Shown piece after piece: positions 25,582-33,137 of a stretch of 64,000 bases of DNA. How positions within the stretch are numbered: position 1 is the first letter of the stretch; each line of letters opens with the position of its first letter. Made by a program: the position numbers and the translations under genes. The DNA comes from DATGXB01 sp035298905 (lineage in GTDB: Bacteria; Cyanobacteriota; Cyanobacteriia; Cyanobacteriales; Nostocaceae): the NCBI GenBank assembly GCA_035298905.1, contig DATGXQ010000126.1:1-64000 (forward strand). Reading direction: 5' to 3'. Below the pieces are notes generated by a model, which was not told the origin of the DNA, made no database searches, and saw only the letters and a list, made by a program, of their open reading frames with translations.

Positions 25582-25619
25582 TAACGCGCTTTGATGAACT
25601 TTTCCATCAAGGCGCGTTA
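25582..25619 (+). terminator. Long hairpin downstream of the membrane-protein gene
   Basis: TAACGCGCTTTGATG (25582-25596) pairs with CATCAAGGCGCGTTA (25605-25619), a 15-bp stem with one G-T pair and an 8-nt loop. No T-tract follows, so it may be a processing or stabilising hairpin rather than a standard terminator. Confidence 0.5.
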
Positions 25620-25693
25620 ATTGTTATTTATTGGTTTGTGACAAAATTTTAAGCTCTGGGTGAAAGTTAAGTGTAGAAATGTAAACTATTTTT

Positions 25694-25786
25694 TCAGAAA
25701 ACGCTCATGATTGTGATGATGCTGGCACTGGTCAACATGATTAAAGCACCCATCACTAAGGTATTAGGGAGTTTGGAGTTCTGCAT
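25694..25786 (-). CDS. Single-span membrane peptide, 30 aa
   Basis: An ATG at 25786 opens a 30-codon frame: MQNSKLPNTLVMGALIMLTS continuing to a hydrophobic ITIMSVF end. A GAGGAAT lies about 10 nt before the start. The size and single transmembrane helix resemble the small subunits of photosynthetic or NDH complexes, but I cannot match it to a named one. Few in-frame alternatives exist in this otherwise empty stretch. Confidence 0.45.
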   Translation of the reverse strand: MQNSKLPNTLVMGALIMLTSASIITIMSVF

Positions 25787-26070
25787 AGTTGGTCATTCCT
25801 CATGAATTGAGTATATTTACTAACGATATCAATTCCATTATGAATAGTTATCGGAATAGTATAAAAATTAAAATAATGTAAATTTTCTTAGCAAATATGA
25901 GATTAAGTAGTCACTTTGATTTGATACAATTTCTTGATAAGTGGGTTTTACCCCTCTCAAGTACGGATAGCCCCACAACATAAATACCTACTAGCCGACC
26001 GGAGTGTGTGCCTTGATGCTGTAAGATAAAGCTTTATCAAGGCAAATAGTATTTTGGTCAAAAAATAATC
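25787..26070. promoter_or_regulatory. cysH upstream region with leader hairpin (26010-26043)
   Basis: GCCTTGAT (26010-26017) and ATCAAGGC (26036-26043) form a perfect 8-bp stem 27 bp before the cysH start, with an 18-nt loop. It could be a leader structure controlling cysH; no known riboswitch is recognised. The rest is AT-rich with no gene. Confidence 0.4.
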
Positions 26071-26796
26071 ATGACAGCTTCCACGGCATCTATAAATCCG
26101 ACAGTAGAATTTGACTTAGATAAGTTAAATCAAGAGTTTGAGACTGCTACGCCGAAAGAAATCTTAGCTTGGTCTGTTGAGAATATTCCTACAGGACTGG
26201 TACAAACTAGCGCTTTTAATGTGGATGATATGGTGATTACTCATATTCTCTACACTGAACTCAAGCATTCTGTTCCTGTAATCTTCCTTGACACCCTATT
26301 CCACTTCCGCGAAACTTTAGAATTGGTCGCTAAGACTATAGAAATTTACACCCTAGACTTAAAAACTTACAAAACACCAGATGTAGATACCCGTGAAGCT
26401 TTCACTGCTAAATATGGGGAAGCACTTTGGGACAAAGATATTGCTAAGTTTCATGACATTACTAAAATTGAACCTTTGCAACGGGGTTTAGATGAGTTAA
26501 ATACTGTTGCTTGGATCACTGGTCGCCGTCGTGACCAAGCTGTTACCCGTGCCAATATGCCAGTTTTTGAATTAGATGGTAAGGGACGGTTAAAAGTTAA
26601 TCCTTTAGCAACTTGGACTAGAAAAGATTCTTGGGCTTACGTAGCAGAACATAAGGTGATTTATAATCCTTTGCATGACCAAGGTTATCCCAGTATTGGC
26701 GATGAACCTATTACTACTAAAGTAGGTGAAGGTGAAGACGAACGCGCCGGACGCTGGCGCGGTACTGGTAAGACTGAGTGTGGAATACACATCTAA
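26071..26796 (+). CDS. cysH: Phosphoadenylyl-sulfate (PAPS) reductase
   Basis: The enzyme reduces PAPS to sulfite with thioredoxin in assimilatory sulfate reduction. TGLVQTSAFNVDDMVITHIL is the nucleotide-binding region, VIFLDTLFHFRETLEL follows, and the C-terminal GTGKTECGIHI carries the single catalytic Cys. The absence of the two extra Cys pairs found in APS reductases points to PAPS as substrate. At 241 residues it has the usual length. It is single, and convergent with the rbp gene. Confidence 0.92.
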   Translation: MTASTASINPTVEFDLDKLNQEFETATPKEILAWSVENIPTGLVQTSAFNVDDMVITHILYTELKHSVPVIFLDTLFHFRETLELVAKTIEIYTLDLKTYKTPDVDTREAFTAKYGEALWDKDIAKFHDITKIEPLQRGLDELNTVAWITGRRRDQAVTRANMPVFELDGKGRLKVNPLATWTRKDSWAYVAEHKVIYNPLHDQGYPSIGDEPITTKVGEGEDERAGRWRGTGKTECGIHI

Positions 26797-26809
26797 GTGA
26801 AGAGTTAGT

Positions 26810-26839
26810 AAAAAAGGCTCAGACATTTTTGCCTGAGCC
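26810..26839 (-). terminator. Terminator of the RRM-protein gene
   Basis: GGCTCAG (26816-26822) pairs with CTGAGCC (26833-26839). Read on the minus strand it is followed by six T (26810-26815), so it is a rho-independent terminator for the RRM gene. It probably also stops cysH reads. Confidence 0.8.
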
Positions 26840-26905
26840 CTTAAAATAGATAAAGCTAATTTTTTGAACTAATTTGTTAAGTTCAAAGGATCGATTTACC
26901 AAGCC

Positions 26906-27205
26906 TTAGTAACGATTACGTCCACCATAGTTACCACGATTTCCACCAAAAGAACCTCTATCTTCTTTGGGTTTAGCCTTATTTACTTTTAAATCTCTTC
27001 CCATCCATTCAGCACCATCGAGCGCATCAATAGCAGCAGTTTCCTCTGCATCTGTACCCATTTCCACAAAACCAAAGCCGCGTACTCGGCCTGTTTCGCG
27101 ATCAGTAGGTAGTTGAACTCTCTTGACAGAACCATATTCTGCAAATACAGCGTTCAGACTATCTTCTGTAACATCGTAAGAAAGATTGCCTACGTAAATT
27201 GACAT
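26906..27205 (-). CDS. RRM-type RNA-binding protein (cyanobacterial Rbp)
   Basis: One RNA-recognition motif fills residues 1-80: RNP2 is IYVGNL (3-8) and RNP1 is RGFGFVEM (43-50). The short tail is Gly/Arg/Asn-rich (GSFGGNRGNYGGRNRY), as in cold-induced Rbp proteins of Anabaena. They bind mRNA, help cold acclimation and can localise transcripts. The long untranslated stretch upstream (27206-27330) is consistent with cold-shock type control. Which of the several rbp paralogues this is cannot be told. Confidence 0.88.
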   Translation of the reverse strand: MSIYVGNLSYDVTEDSLNAVFAEYGSVKRVQLPTDRETGRVRGFGFVEMGTDAEETAAIDALDGAEWMGRDLKVNKAKPKEDRGSFGGNRGNYGGRNRY

Positions 27206-27696
27206 AACTTGTCTCCGAAATCATGAGTGTGTAGAGATTTAAGTTTCGGAGAAAAGTCTGTAAATACCAAAAACAAAAAACCTGTCAATACTAAAAACAA
27301 ACGAGGTCACCGAATTAACTCTCACTTTCTACCATAACACAACAATCAACTTTTAGGAAGGAAATCGCTTTAGCTTTATATAAAGTTTTGTAAACAATTG
27401 ATGGCTAGGTAGGGGTTGTGGTATCGCTTGAGCCATACTTTTACAGTTTCACTGTGCTTTACTGTAGATTAAATCTTCAACCAATAAAAATTTTTGCACT
27501 CACCAACTGTCAATCAAGGCTTGTTTGCTAACTGCTTTTCTAAGTAATATTCTTTAAGGTGATAATTTTTTTGACAAAAATTGAGTCTGTAGGGGAAGAG
27601 TAGTTTGTGTATGCTGGAATCAGCAGAAGATGAGGTCAAGGTAACTTGTAAATTGGTGATTACTTCATACTTTGAATGAACGACAACTGACAAACT
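27206..27696. other. Intergenic stretch
   Basis: 491 bp. It holds the upstream region of the RRM gene (A-rich stretch with two near copies of CCTGTCAATAC/TAAAAAC around 27265-27300) and the promoter area of sbcD. No gene; a minus-strand frame at 27514-27714 overlaps the sbcD start and looks random. Confidence 0.5.
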
Positions 27697-28962
27697 ATGA
27701 TTAAAATACTGCACTTGTCAGATATCCACATGGGAAGCGGTTTTTCTCATGGACGGATTAATCCGGTGACGGGATTGAATACACGATTGGAAGACTTTGT
27801 CAATACTTTGTCTTTGTGTATTGATAGAGCGATCGCTTCTCCCGTTGATCCTGTAGATTTAGTATTATTTGGTGGAGATGCTTTTCCCGATGCGACACCA
27901 CCACCCTATGTACAAGAGGCTTTTGCTGGTCAGTTTCGCCGCTTGGTAGATGCGGGTATTCCTACGGTTTTGTTGGTGGGAAATCATGACCAACATTCTC
28001 AAGGTTTGGGAGGTGCAAGTTTAAATATCTACCGGACTCTAGGTGTACCTGGGGTAGTTGTGGGGGATACTTTAACTACTCATACTATTAAAACCCGTAA
28101 AGGTTCAGTACAGGTAATTACTCTCCCCTGGTTAACCCGTTCTACTTTGATGACACGTCAAGAAACTGAGGGGTTATCTTTAGCAGAAGTTCATCAGTTA
28201 TTAATAGAAAGATTGCAGGTAGTATTAGAAGCAGAAATTCGCCGTTTAAACCCAGATTTACCTACGGTGCTGTTGGGTCATTTAATGGCGGATAATGCTA
28301 CTTTGGGGGCAGAAAAATTGTTAGCAGTGGGTAAGGGTTTTACTTTGCCTTTATCTTTACTGACACGTCCTTGTTTTGATTATGTGGCGCTAGGACATGT
28401 CCACCGTCACCAAAATTTGAATAAGTCTAATAGTAAACCACCAATTATTTATCCGGGGAGTATTGAACGGGTAGATTTTAGCGAAGAGAAAGAAGAGAAA
28501 GGTTATGTGATGATCGAACTAGAAAAGGGGTGGGTAGAGTGGGAATTTTGCCCTTTACCAGTTCGCACTTTTCGCACGATCGAGGTAGATTTGTCTAAGG
28601 CAGATGATCCGCAAGCAGTATTGTTGAAGGCGATCGCTAAACACAATATTCAAGATGCTGTAGTCAGGTTAATATATAAATTACGCTCAGAACAACTGGA
28701 CTTAATTGATAATTCTGCCCTGCATCAAGCTTTAAGTGACGCTCACACCTATACTATTCAACCAGAATTAGTCAGTCAGTTAGCTAAACCCCGGATTCCT
28801 GAACTGAGTGCTAGTAGCAGTATCGACCCAATGGAAGCCTTAAAAACCTACTTAAATAATCGGGAAGACTTAAAAGACATTGCACAATCAATGCTGGAAG
28901 CAGCAGAAAATTTGTTGGAGAATGAGCAGGGAATATGGCTAGAAACTGCTACTACTGATTAA
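27697..28962 (+). CDS. sbcD: SbcD/Mre11-type DNA repair exonuclease
   Basis: The calcineurin-like phosphoesterase motifs are all present: LHLSDIHMG (metal site), LVLFGGDAF, LLVGNHDQHS, LLGHLMADN and ALGHVHRHQ. SbcD is the nuclease subunit that, with the SbcC ATPase, cuts hairpins and ends in double-strand-break repair. It is 421 residues, the usual length; the last 120 residues form the capping domain. No sbcC is adjacent in this window. Confidence 0.88.
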   Translation: MIKILHLSDIHMGSGFSHGRINPVTGLNTRLEDFVNTLSLCIDRAIASPVDPVDLVLFGGDAFPDATPPPYVQEAFAGQFRRLVDAGIPTVLLVGNHDQHSQGLGGASLNIYRTLGVPGVVVGDTLTTHTIKTRKGSVQVITLPWLTRSTLMTRQETEGLSLAEVHQLLIERLQVVLEAEIRRLNPDLPTVLLGHLMADNATLGAEKLLAVGKGFTLPLSLLTRPCFDYVALGHVHRHQNLNKSNSKPPIIYPGSIERVDFSEEKEEKGYVMIELEKGWVEWEFCPLPVRTFRTIEVDLSKADDPQAVLLKAIAKHNIQDAVVRLIYKLRSEQLDLIDNSALHQALSDAHTYTIQPELVSQLAKPRIPELSASSSIDPMEALKTYLNNREDLKDIAQSMLEAAENLLENEQGIWLETATTD

Positions 28963-29129
28963 GTTGATTGGTGAAAATTGCCAATCTAGATTCAGCCCAG
29001 TAGTTAAAGTTGCTTTAAATTCCTGCATCAAGTCCCAATTAATCTGCAAAAATAACTGTATTTCTTAGCTCAAGTTTTGAGTTAATCTCAACTTAGCAGG
29101 AATGAAAACCTTTGTCAGTTGGACTTTTT

Positions 29130-30968
29130 ATGTCCCTCTACCCTCAGATTAAGCAATTTGTACTTGGTAAATCTTTACCTACCAGCGCCCACGCTGAAGA
29201 GAGATTAAGCAATGCCGCAGCTTTAGCCGTGCTTTCTTCTGATGCACTTTCTTCTGTTGCTTATGCCACAGAGGAAATTTTATTAGTGTTAGTAGCAGCA
29301 GGAAGCAATGCGCTGGGTTTGTCTCTCCCCATTGCTATAGCGATTATCATTCTTCTAAGCATAGTTGTACTTTCTTACCGCCAAACTATTCGCGCTTATC
29401 CTCAAGGGGGCGGTTCTTATATTGTTGCTAGGGAAAACTTAGGTTTATACCCTGGACTGGTGGCTGGTGGTTCATTAATGATTGACTACATTTTAACAGT
29501 CACAGTCAGTATATCTGCGGGTACGGCTGCTTTGACTTCAGCTATTCCTCAATTACAACCCCACACAGTTCTTCTCTGTTTGATTTTCATTTTTCTGTTG
29601 ATGCTGGCAAATTTGCGGGGTGTCAAGGAATCAGGCAAAATATTTATGATTCCTACCTATGCTTTTATTGCCAGTGTTTTTGTTTTAATTACTGTGGGTT
29701 TATTTAAGTATATTACTGGTGGGACTGTTGCACATAACTATCCTACACTTCCCGTTACAGAAGGACTGAGTTTATTCTTTATTTTACGTGCCTTTTCCGC
29801 AGGATGTACAGCATTAACGGGAGTTGAGGCGATTTCTGATGGAGTTTTGGCTTTCAAACAACCAGAATGGAAAAATGCCCGGTTAACATTACTCTATTTG
29901 GGGGTAATTTTGGGTTTAATGTTTGTGGGCATTACTTATTTAGGTAATGTTTACCATGTTGTGCCAGAAGAGGGACAAACAGTAGTATCATTGCTAGGTA
30001 GGGAAATTCTAGGTGTTGGGCCACTGTACTATTTTCTGCAAATAGTGACTTTATTAATTTTGCTGTTAGCTGCCAATACCAGTTATGCAGACTTTCCCAG
30101 ACTTTGTTACTTTTTGTCACGGGATGGATTTTTACCCAGACAATTATCACTGTTAGGCGATCGCCTGGTCTATTCCAACGGTATCATTCTCTTGAGTTTG
30201 TGCGCTGCCATCCTGGTAATAATTTTCAAAGGCCAAGTAAATGCTGTGATTCCCCTGTATGCAGTGGGTGTGTTTACTTCCTTCACCCTTTCCCAAGCCG
30301 GGATGGTGCGTCACTGGTTCCAAGAACAACGAGGACATTGGCACTATAGCGCAGTGATGAATGGCTTGGGGGCGATCGCTACCGCTATTGTCTTAGTTGT
30401 CATTGTTTCTACAAAGTTCCTTTTGGGCGCTTGGTTAGTGGTGTTAGCCATTCCTTTGTTAGTAGGTTTATTTGTGGCTATTCACCGTCACTATCAATAC
30501 GTGTCCCAACGTCTAAGTATTCAAGGAATTGCCCCCCGGAGTTATATTCCTCGACCTAAACCAGAAGTGATCACTCATCCAGCAGTGGTATTGGTGGGAC
30601 AATTAAACCGAGGCACAGTAGAAGCTTTAGATTATGCACGGACAATAGCAGATGAAATTGTAGCAGTGCATATAGATATTGGTTCTACAGACCGGGAAAA
30701 ATTACAAGAAAAATGGCGTAATCTTGAGTCTGATATTCCTCTAGAAATCATCGATTCACCTTATCGTTCGGTCATTCATCCTCTTGTCGATTTTGTGAGT
30801 CGATTTGAAGAACGTCACCCTGATGTATTTACCACTATCATTGTTCCCGCTTTTGTAACTCGTAATTGGTGGGATGGCATTTTACATAACCAAACAACTT
30901 TCTTTTTAAAGAATGCTTTACGCGCTAAGAAAAGCCGAGTTATTACCACAGTGAGACATTATCTGTAA
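29130..30968 (+). CDS. APC-superfamily amino acid permease
   Basis: The protein has about 12 transmembrane helices, starting around residue 30, and a C-terminal cytosolic domain of about 140 residues (PEVITHPAVVLVGQLNRGTVEAL...). The conserved LSSDALSSVAYATEEI and QGGGSYIVARENLG segments are typical of APC-family permeases of the YdaO/potassium-amino-acid type. The substrate is unknown. The ATG at 29130 (MSLYPQ) is chosen over a TTG at 29112. It begins 167 bp after sbcD and may have its own promoter. Confidence 0.8.
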   Translation: MSLYPQIKQFVLGKSLPTSAHAEERLSNAAALAVLSSDALSSVAYATEEILLVLVAAGSNALGLSLPIAIAIIILLSIVVLSYRQTIRAYPQGGGSYIVARENLGLYPGLVAGGSLMIDYILTVTVSISAGTAALTSAIPQLQPHTVLLCLIFIFLLMLANLRGVKESGKIFMIPTYAFIASVFVLITVGLFKYITGGTVAHNYPTLPVTEGLSLFFILRAFSAGCTALTGVEAISDGVLAFKQPEWKNARLTLLYLGVILGLMFVGITYLGNVYHVVPEEGQTVVSLLGREILGVGPLYYFLQIVTLLILLLAANTSYADFPRLCYFLSRDGFLPRQLSLLGDRLVYSNGIILLSLCAAILVIIFKGQVNAVIPLYAVGVFTSFTLSQAGMVRHWFQEQRGHWHYSAVMNGLGAIATAIVLVVIVSTKFLLGAWLVVLAIPLLVGLFVAIHRHYQYVSQRLSIQGIAPRSYIPRPKPEVITHPAVVLVGQLNRGTVEALDYARTIADEIVAVHIDIGSTDREKLQEKWRNLESDIPLEIIDSPYRSVIHPLVDFVSRFEERHPDVFTTIIVPAFVTRNWWDGILHNQTTFFLKNALRAKKSRVITTVRHYL

Positions 30969-30973
30969 TCTGA

Positions 30974-31123
30974 TGATAATTGAAGTAGGGCAAACGCACC
31001 TTATTTTTAAAATGCTTACTGGGCAAAGGTTTCAAGCGTTGTTAACTTTTGTATCTAAAAATTGAAACCCTTGCTGTGTATGGGTTACAGAATTTAAATG
31101 CGTTTGCCCTGATAATTGAAGTA
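30974..31123. mobile_element. MITE-like element with 11-bp TIRs and 14-bp direct repeats
   Basis: GGGCAAACGCA (30988-30998) and TGCGTTTGCCC (31099-31109) are perfect 11-bp terminal inverted repeats of a 122-bp unit. It is flanked exactly by the 14-bp direct repeat TGATAATTGAAGTA at 30974-30987 and 31110-31123, which looks like a target-site duplication. It carries no gene. A non-autonomous element is the simplest reading. Confidence 0.75.
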
Positions 31124-31184
31124 GGTAATGGGTAGATGTAAGCCAACTAATCACCTCTTGCCTATCAAATTTATTAGGAGCAAA

Positions 31185-31408
31185 TACTTAGGGCTTGCTG
31201 AATAAATGTGAAAATATTACAGGTAAAGGGTTTGAGCCGTTCTCAGGTTAAAAAAGTGCAAGATTTTACGAGGTGGGAACTCAAAAACCTTGCATTTAAT
31301 TTCTACACAAAGGAAAAATAGCTCCCATCCAACTCTTGAAACTGTTCCCTGTTCCCTGTTCCCTGTTCCCTGTCTCCACAACAAGACTTTTTCAGCAAAC
31401 CCTACTTA
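31185..31408. mobile_element. MITE-like element with 6-bp TACTTA duplication
   Basis: The unit 31191-31402 begins GGGCTTGCTGAATAA and ends TTTTTCAGCAAACCC, giving imperfect terminal inverted repeats (GGG-C/T-TTGCTGAA). TACTTA occurs directly on each side (31185-31190 and 31403-31408). The ends resemble those of insertion sequences in Nostocales. It contains no gene but has four copies of the TTCCCTG heptamer (31344-31372). Confidence 0.7.
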
Positions 31409-31466
31409 GAGATAAAACCTTTGGCAGCAACTAATAAAATCTGATAGAGGAAGTGAACAAGTAATG

Positions 31467-31829
31467 CCAATTCAAAATTCAAAATTGGGAAAGTCAAGTT
31501 TGCTTAGGGTTGCCCGATTTACATCCGTTACCTTATACAGCAGATTTCAGGTAAATGAGGTACAAATTTTAAGAACAAAGCCATATACCAAGAGGCTTTC
31601 AACCCTGTTCCCTGTTAAGAGTTCCCTGTTCCCTGCTGTAATAGTAAATTGGAATTATAAGAGCAATGACAAGATGATCGCTATACCGTTTATAGCCAGC
31701 ACTATTAATACCAATTTACTAAAAGAGTGTAACAACTATAAATCGTCAAATCCTGATCAAATCTGGTCTTACCCATTTTGAATTTTGTTGGCGAAGCCTT
31801 GCCGAAGGCTATTTTGAATTTTGAATTGG
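31467..31829. repeat. 363-bp segment bounded by a 19-bp inverted repeat
   Basis: CCAATTCAAAATTCAAAAT (31467-31485) and its exact reverse complement (31811-31829) bound this stretch, which contains modular repeat copy C and a GGCGAAGCCTTGCCGAAGG hairpin near 31790-31808. The open frame through it is built from repeat sequence and is not a gene. Confidence 0.65.
31535..31641 (-). repeat. 105-bp modular repeat, copy C (minus)
   Basis: Read on the minus strand: TTACAGCAGGGAACAGGG start, four GGGAACA-type units with one odd insertion (TCTTAACA), then GGTTGAAAGCC and TTTGTACCTCATTTACCTG, ending CTGCTGTAT. Confidence 0.85.
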
Positions 31830-31836
31830 TATAAGC

Positions 31837-32397
31837 TTACTCAATCAGTTTTTCTAAGTACTGAGCTATCATCTGCTGTTGACCAGCACGGGAAATTACT
31901 GTTTGTCTTGTACGGTATTGCTTACCAATAAATTTTAATTCTTCTTCAAACAAAGAGCCATTTTCTTCTGTCCACAAATAAATAGTTTGAGGATCACGAA
32001 AGTAAAATTTAGCTATAACTAGCCTTGGTACAGGAAAATTACGCCCAAAATACATAGTATCTCCTATTGTACCCAAAACAGTCCAGCGTTTAGTTCCTTC
32101 CTCTCCTGTCTCTAAATCTACACCATTCCATTCCACATAAGAACCACATTCCATACAAGCAGTTTGATCCAGTTGATGCAGTTGTGCTAAATCAATTAAT
32201 TCAGTACAGCCTTCATCTAGAAATTTCATGGATACTGTTTTCTTAATATCCCTGATTTTACCATTGGGTAGTGCATAGTATCTACGCTCTGAACACCATT
32301 TACCGTCAGATGCCTTGAGAAAATCTTTGATCAAATTAGCTGCATCTTGAGTAGTAAGTTGAGAAAACTTATCGAGATAGGTTTTACTAGAATGCAT
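31837..32397 (-). CDS. Possible CpcS/CpeS-family (DUF1001-like) chromophore lyase
   Basis: The 186-residue protein looks like a lipocalin-type bilin lyase: ASDGKWCSERRYYALPNG near the start, a run of beta strands with RLVIAKFYFRDPQTIYLW, then FEEELKFIGKQYRTRQTVIS and the end RAGQQQMIAQYLEKLIE. The RTRQTxIxRAGxQxMIxQYLE tail resembles one CpcS/CpeS subgroup that attaches phycocyanobilin to phycobiliproteins. It also has two unusual Cys in CMECGSY. No phycobiliprotein gene is adjacent. The assignment is by eye and moderate. Confidence 0.5.
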   Translation of the reverse strand: MHSSKTYLDKFSQLTTQDAANLIKDFLKASDGKWCSERRYYALPNGKIRDIKKTVSMKFLDEGCTELIDLAQLHQLDQTACMECGSYVEWNGVDLETGEEGTKRWTVLGTIGDTMYFGRNFPVPRLVIAKFYFRDPQTIYLWTEENGSLFEEELKFIGKQYRTRQTVISRAGQQQMIAQYLEKLIE

Positions 32398-32675
32398 GAC
32401 TTATTGAGGTTGTTCAAAAGAATAGATGCGTCAAAATTGGAGAGTTAATAATTTGTTTAACTCTCAAAGATTCGGGCTATTTTCGACCTACAGGAACTGC
32501 TGTTTGTTGAGCAGACATAATGCTTTTTATACGTTACTATTATTTTATATTAAGATATGTTTACCAATAGTAGGGACACTGAAATGTTTATAATACATTA
32601 TACTAAGTATACAATAATCCTCTATGTAATGTTAGTTTGAATAGTTAACATTCATAGTCGAAAAACTACAGTTTT

Positions 32676-33092
32676 ATGTATAAGCTCATATCTGCAACAC
32701 TGCTAACTACTACGCTGCTGTTATCAACCAATAACTTTTCATTTGCGGGTACTTGTGCTTCTCGTTGTGGCCCCCGTCCCCTGGAGGTCAAACCGGGTCA
32801 ATATATTCGGTTGCAAGTGGTCAATAAAACCTATGGGCCTTTAAAAATCGAGGATGTGCAAGCTAGAAAGCAAATGACTCTGGAATCAGGGAAAGAATTA
32901 CAATTGGATCAGGCAGGTGCAACAGAACCTAATCTGTCAATTTTGTTTTGGGATGAGGATGGGAGGTCTTTACAGGGGGTTGTATCTAAACCAAATCCGT
33001 GGATTTTGCGTTTAGAAATTCGTCCTAGTAATCGTTATCCTAGCGATCGCTCTCTTTACATTCTTAACGATGGTCGTGTAAATGTGTTCTAA
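32676..33092 (+). CDS. Small secreted hypothetical protein (138 aa)
   Basis: A signal peptide (MYKLISATLLTTTLLLSTNNFSFAG) precedes a mature domain of about 112 residues with CASRCGPRPLEVKPGQYIRL and RLEIRPSNRYPSDRSLYILNDGRVNVF. The C-terminal pattern suggests a small beta-sandwich of a type found in several cyanobacteria, with no known function. It precedes recJ by about 45 bp on the same strand. Confidence 0.6.
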   Translation: MYKLISATLLTTTLLLSTNNFSFAGTCASRCGPRPLEVKPGQYIRLQVVNKTYGPLKIEDVQARKQMTLESGKELQLDQAGATEPNLSILFWDEDGRSLQGVVSKPNPWILRLEIRPSNRYPSDRSLYILNDGRVNVF

Positions 33093-33137
33093 AGGTGCAA
33101 AATATTCTATAGTGCTAAACTTGCCTAATTTTTGATT

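Noticed and set aside
31464..31781. Open frame of 105 codons on the plus strand
   Set aside because: It runs through heptamer arrays and modular repeat copy C, with no ribosome binding site or homologous protein pattern.
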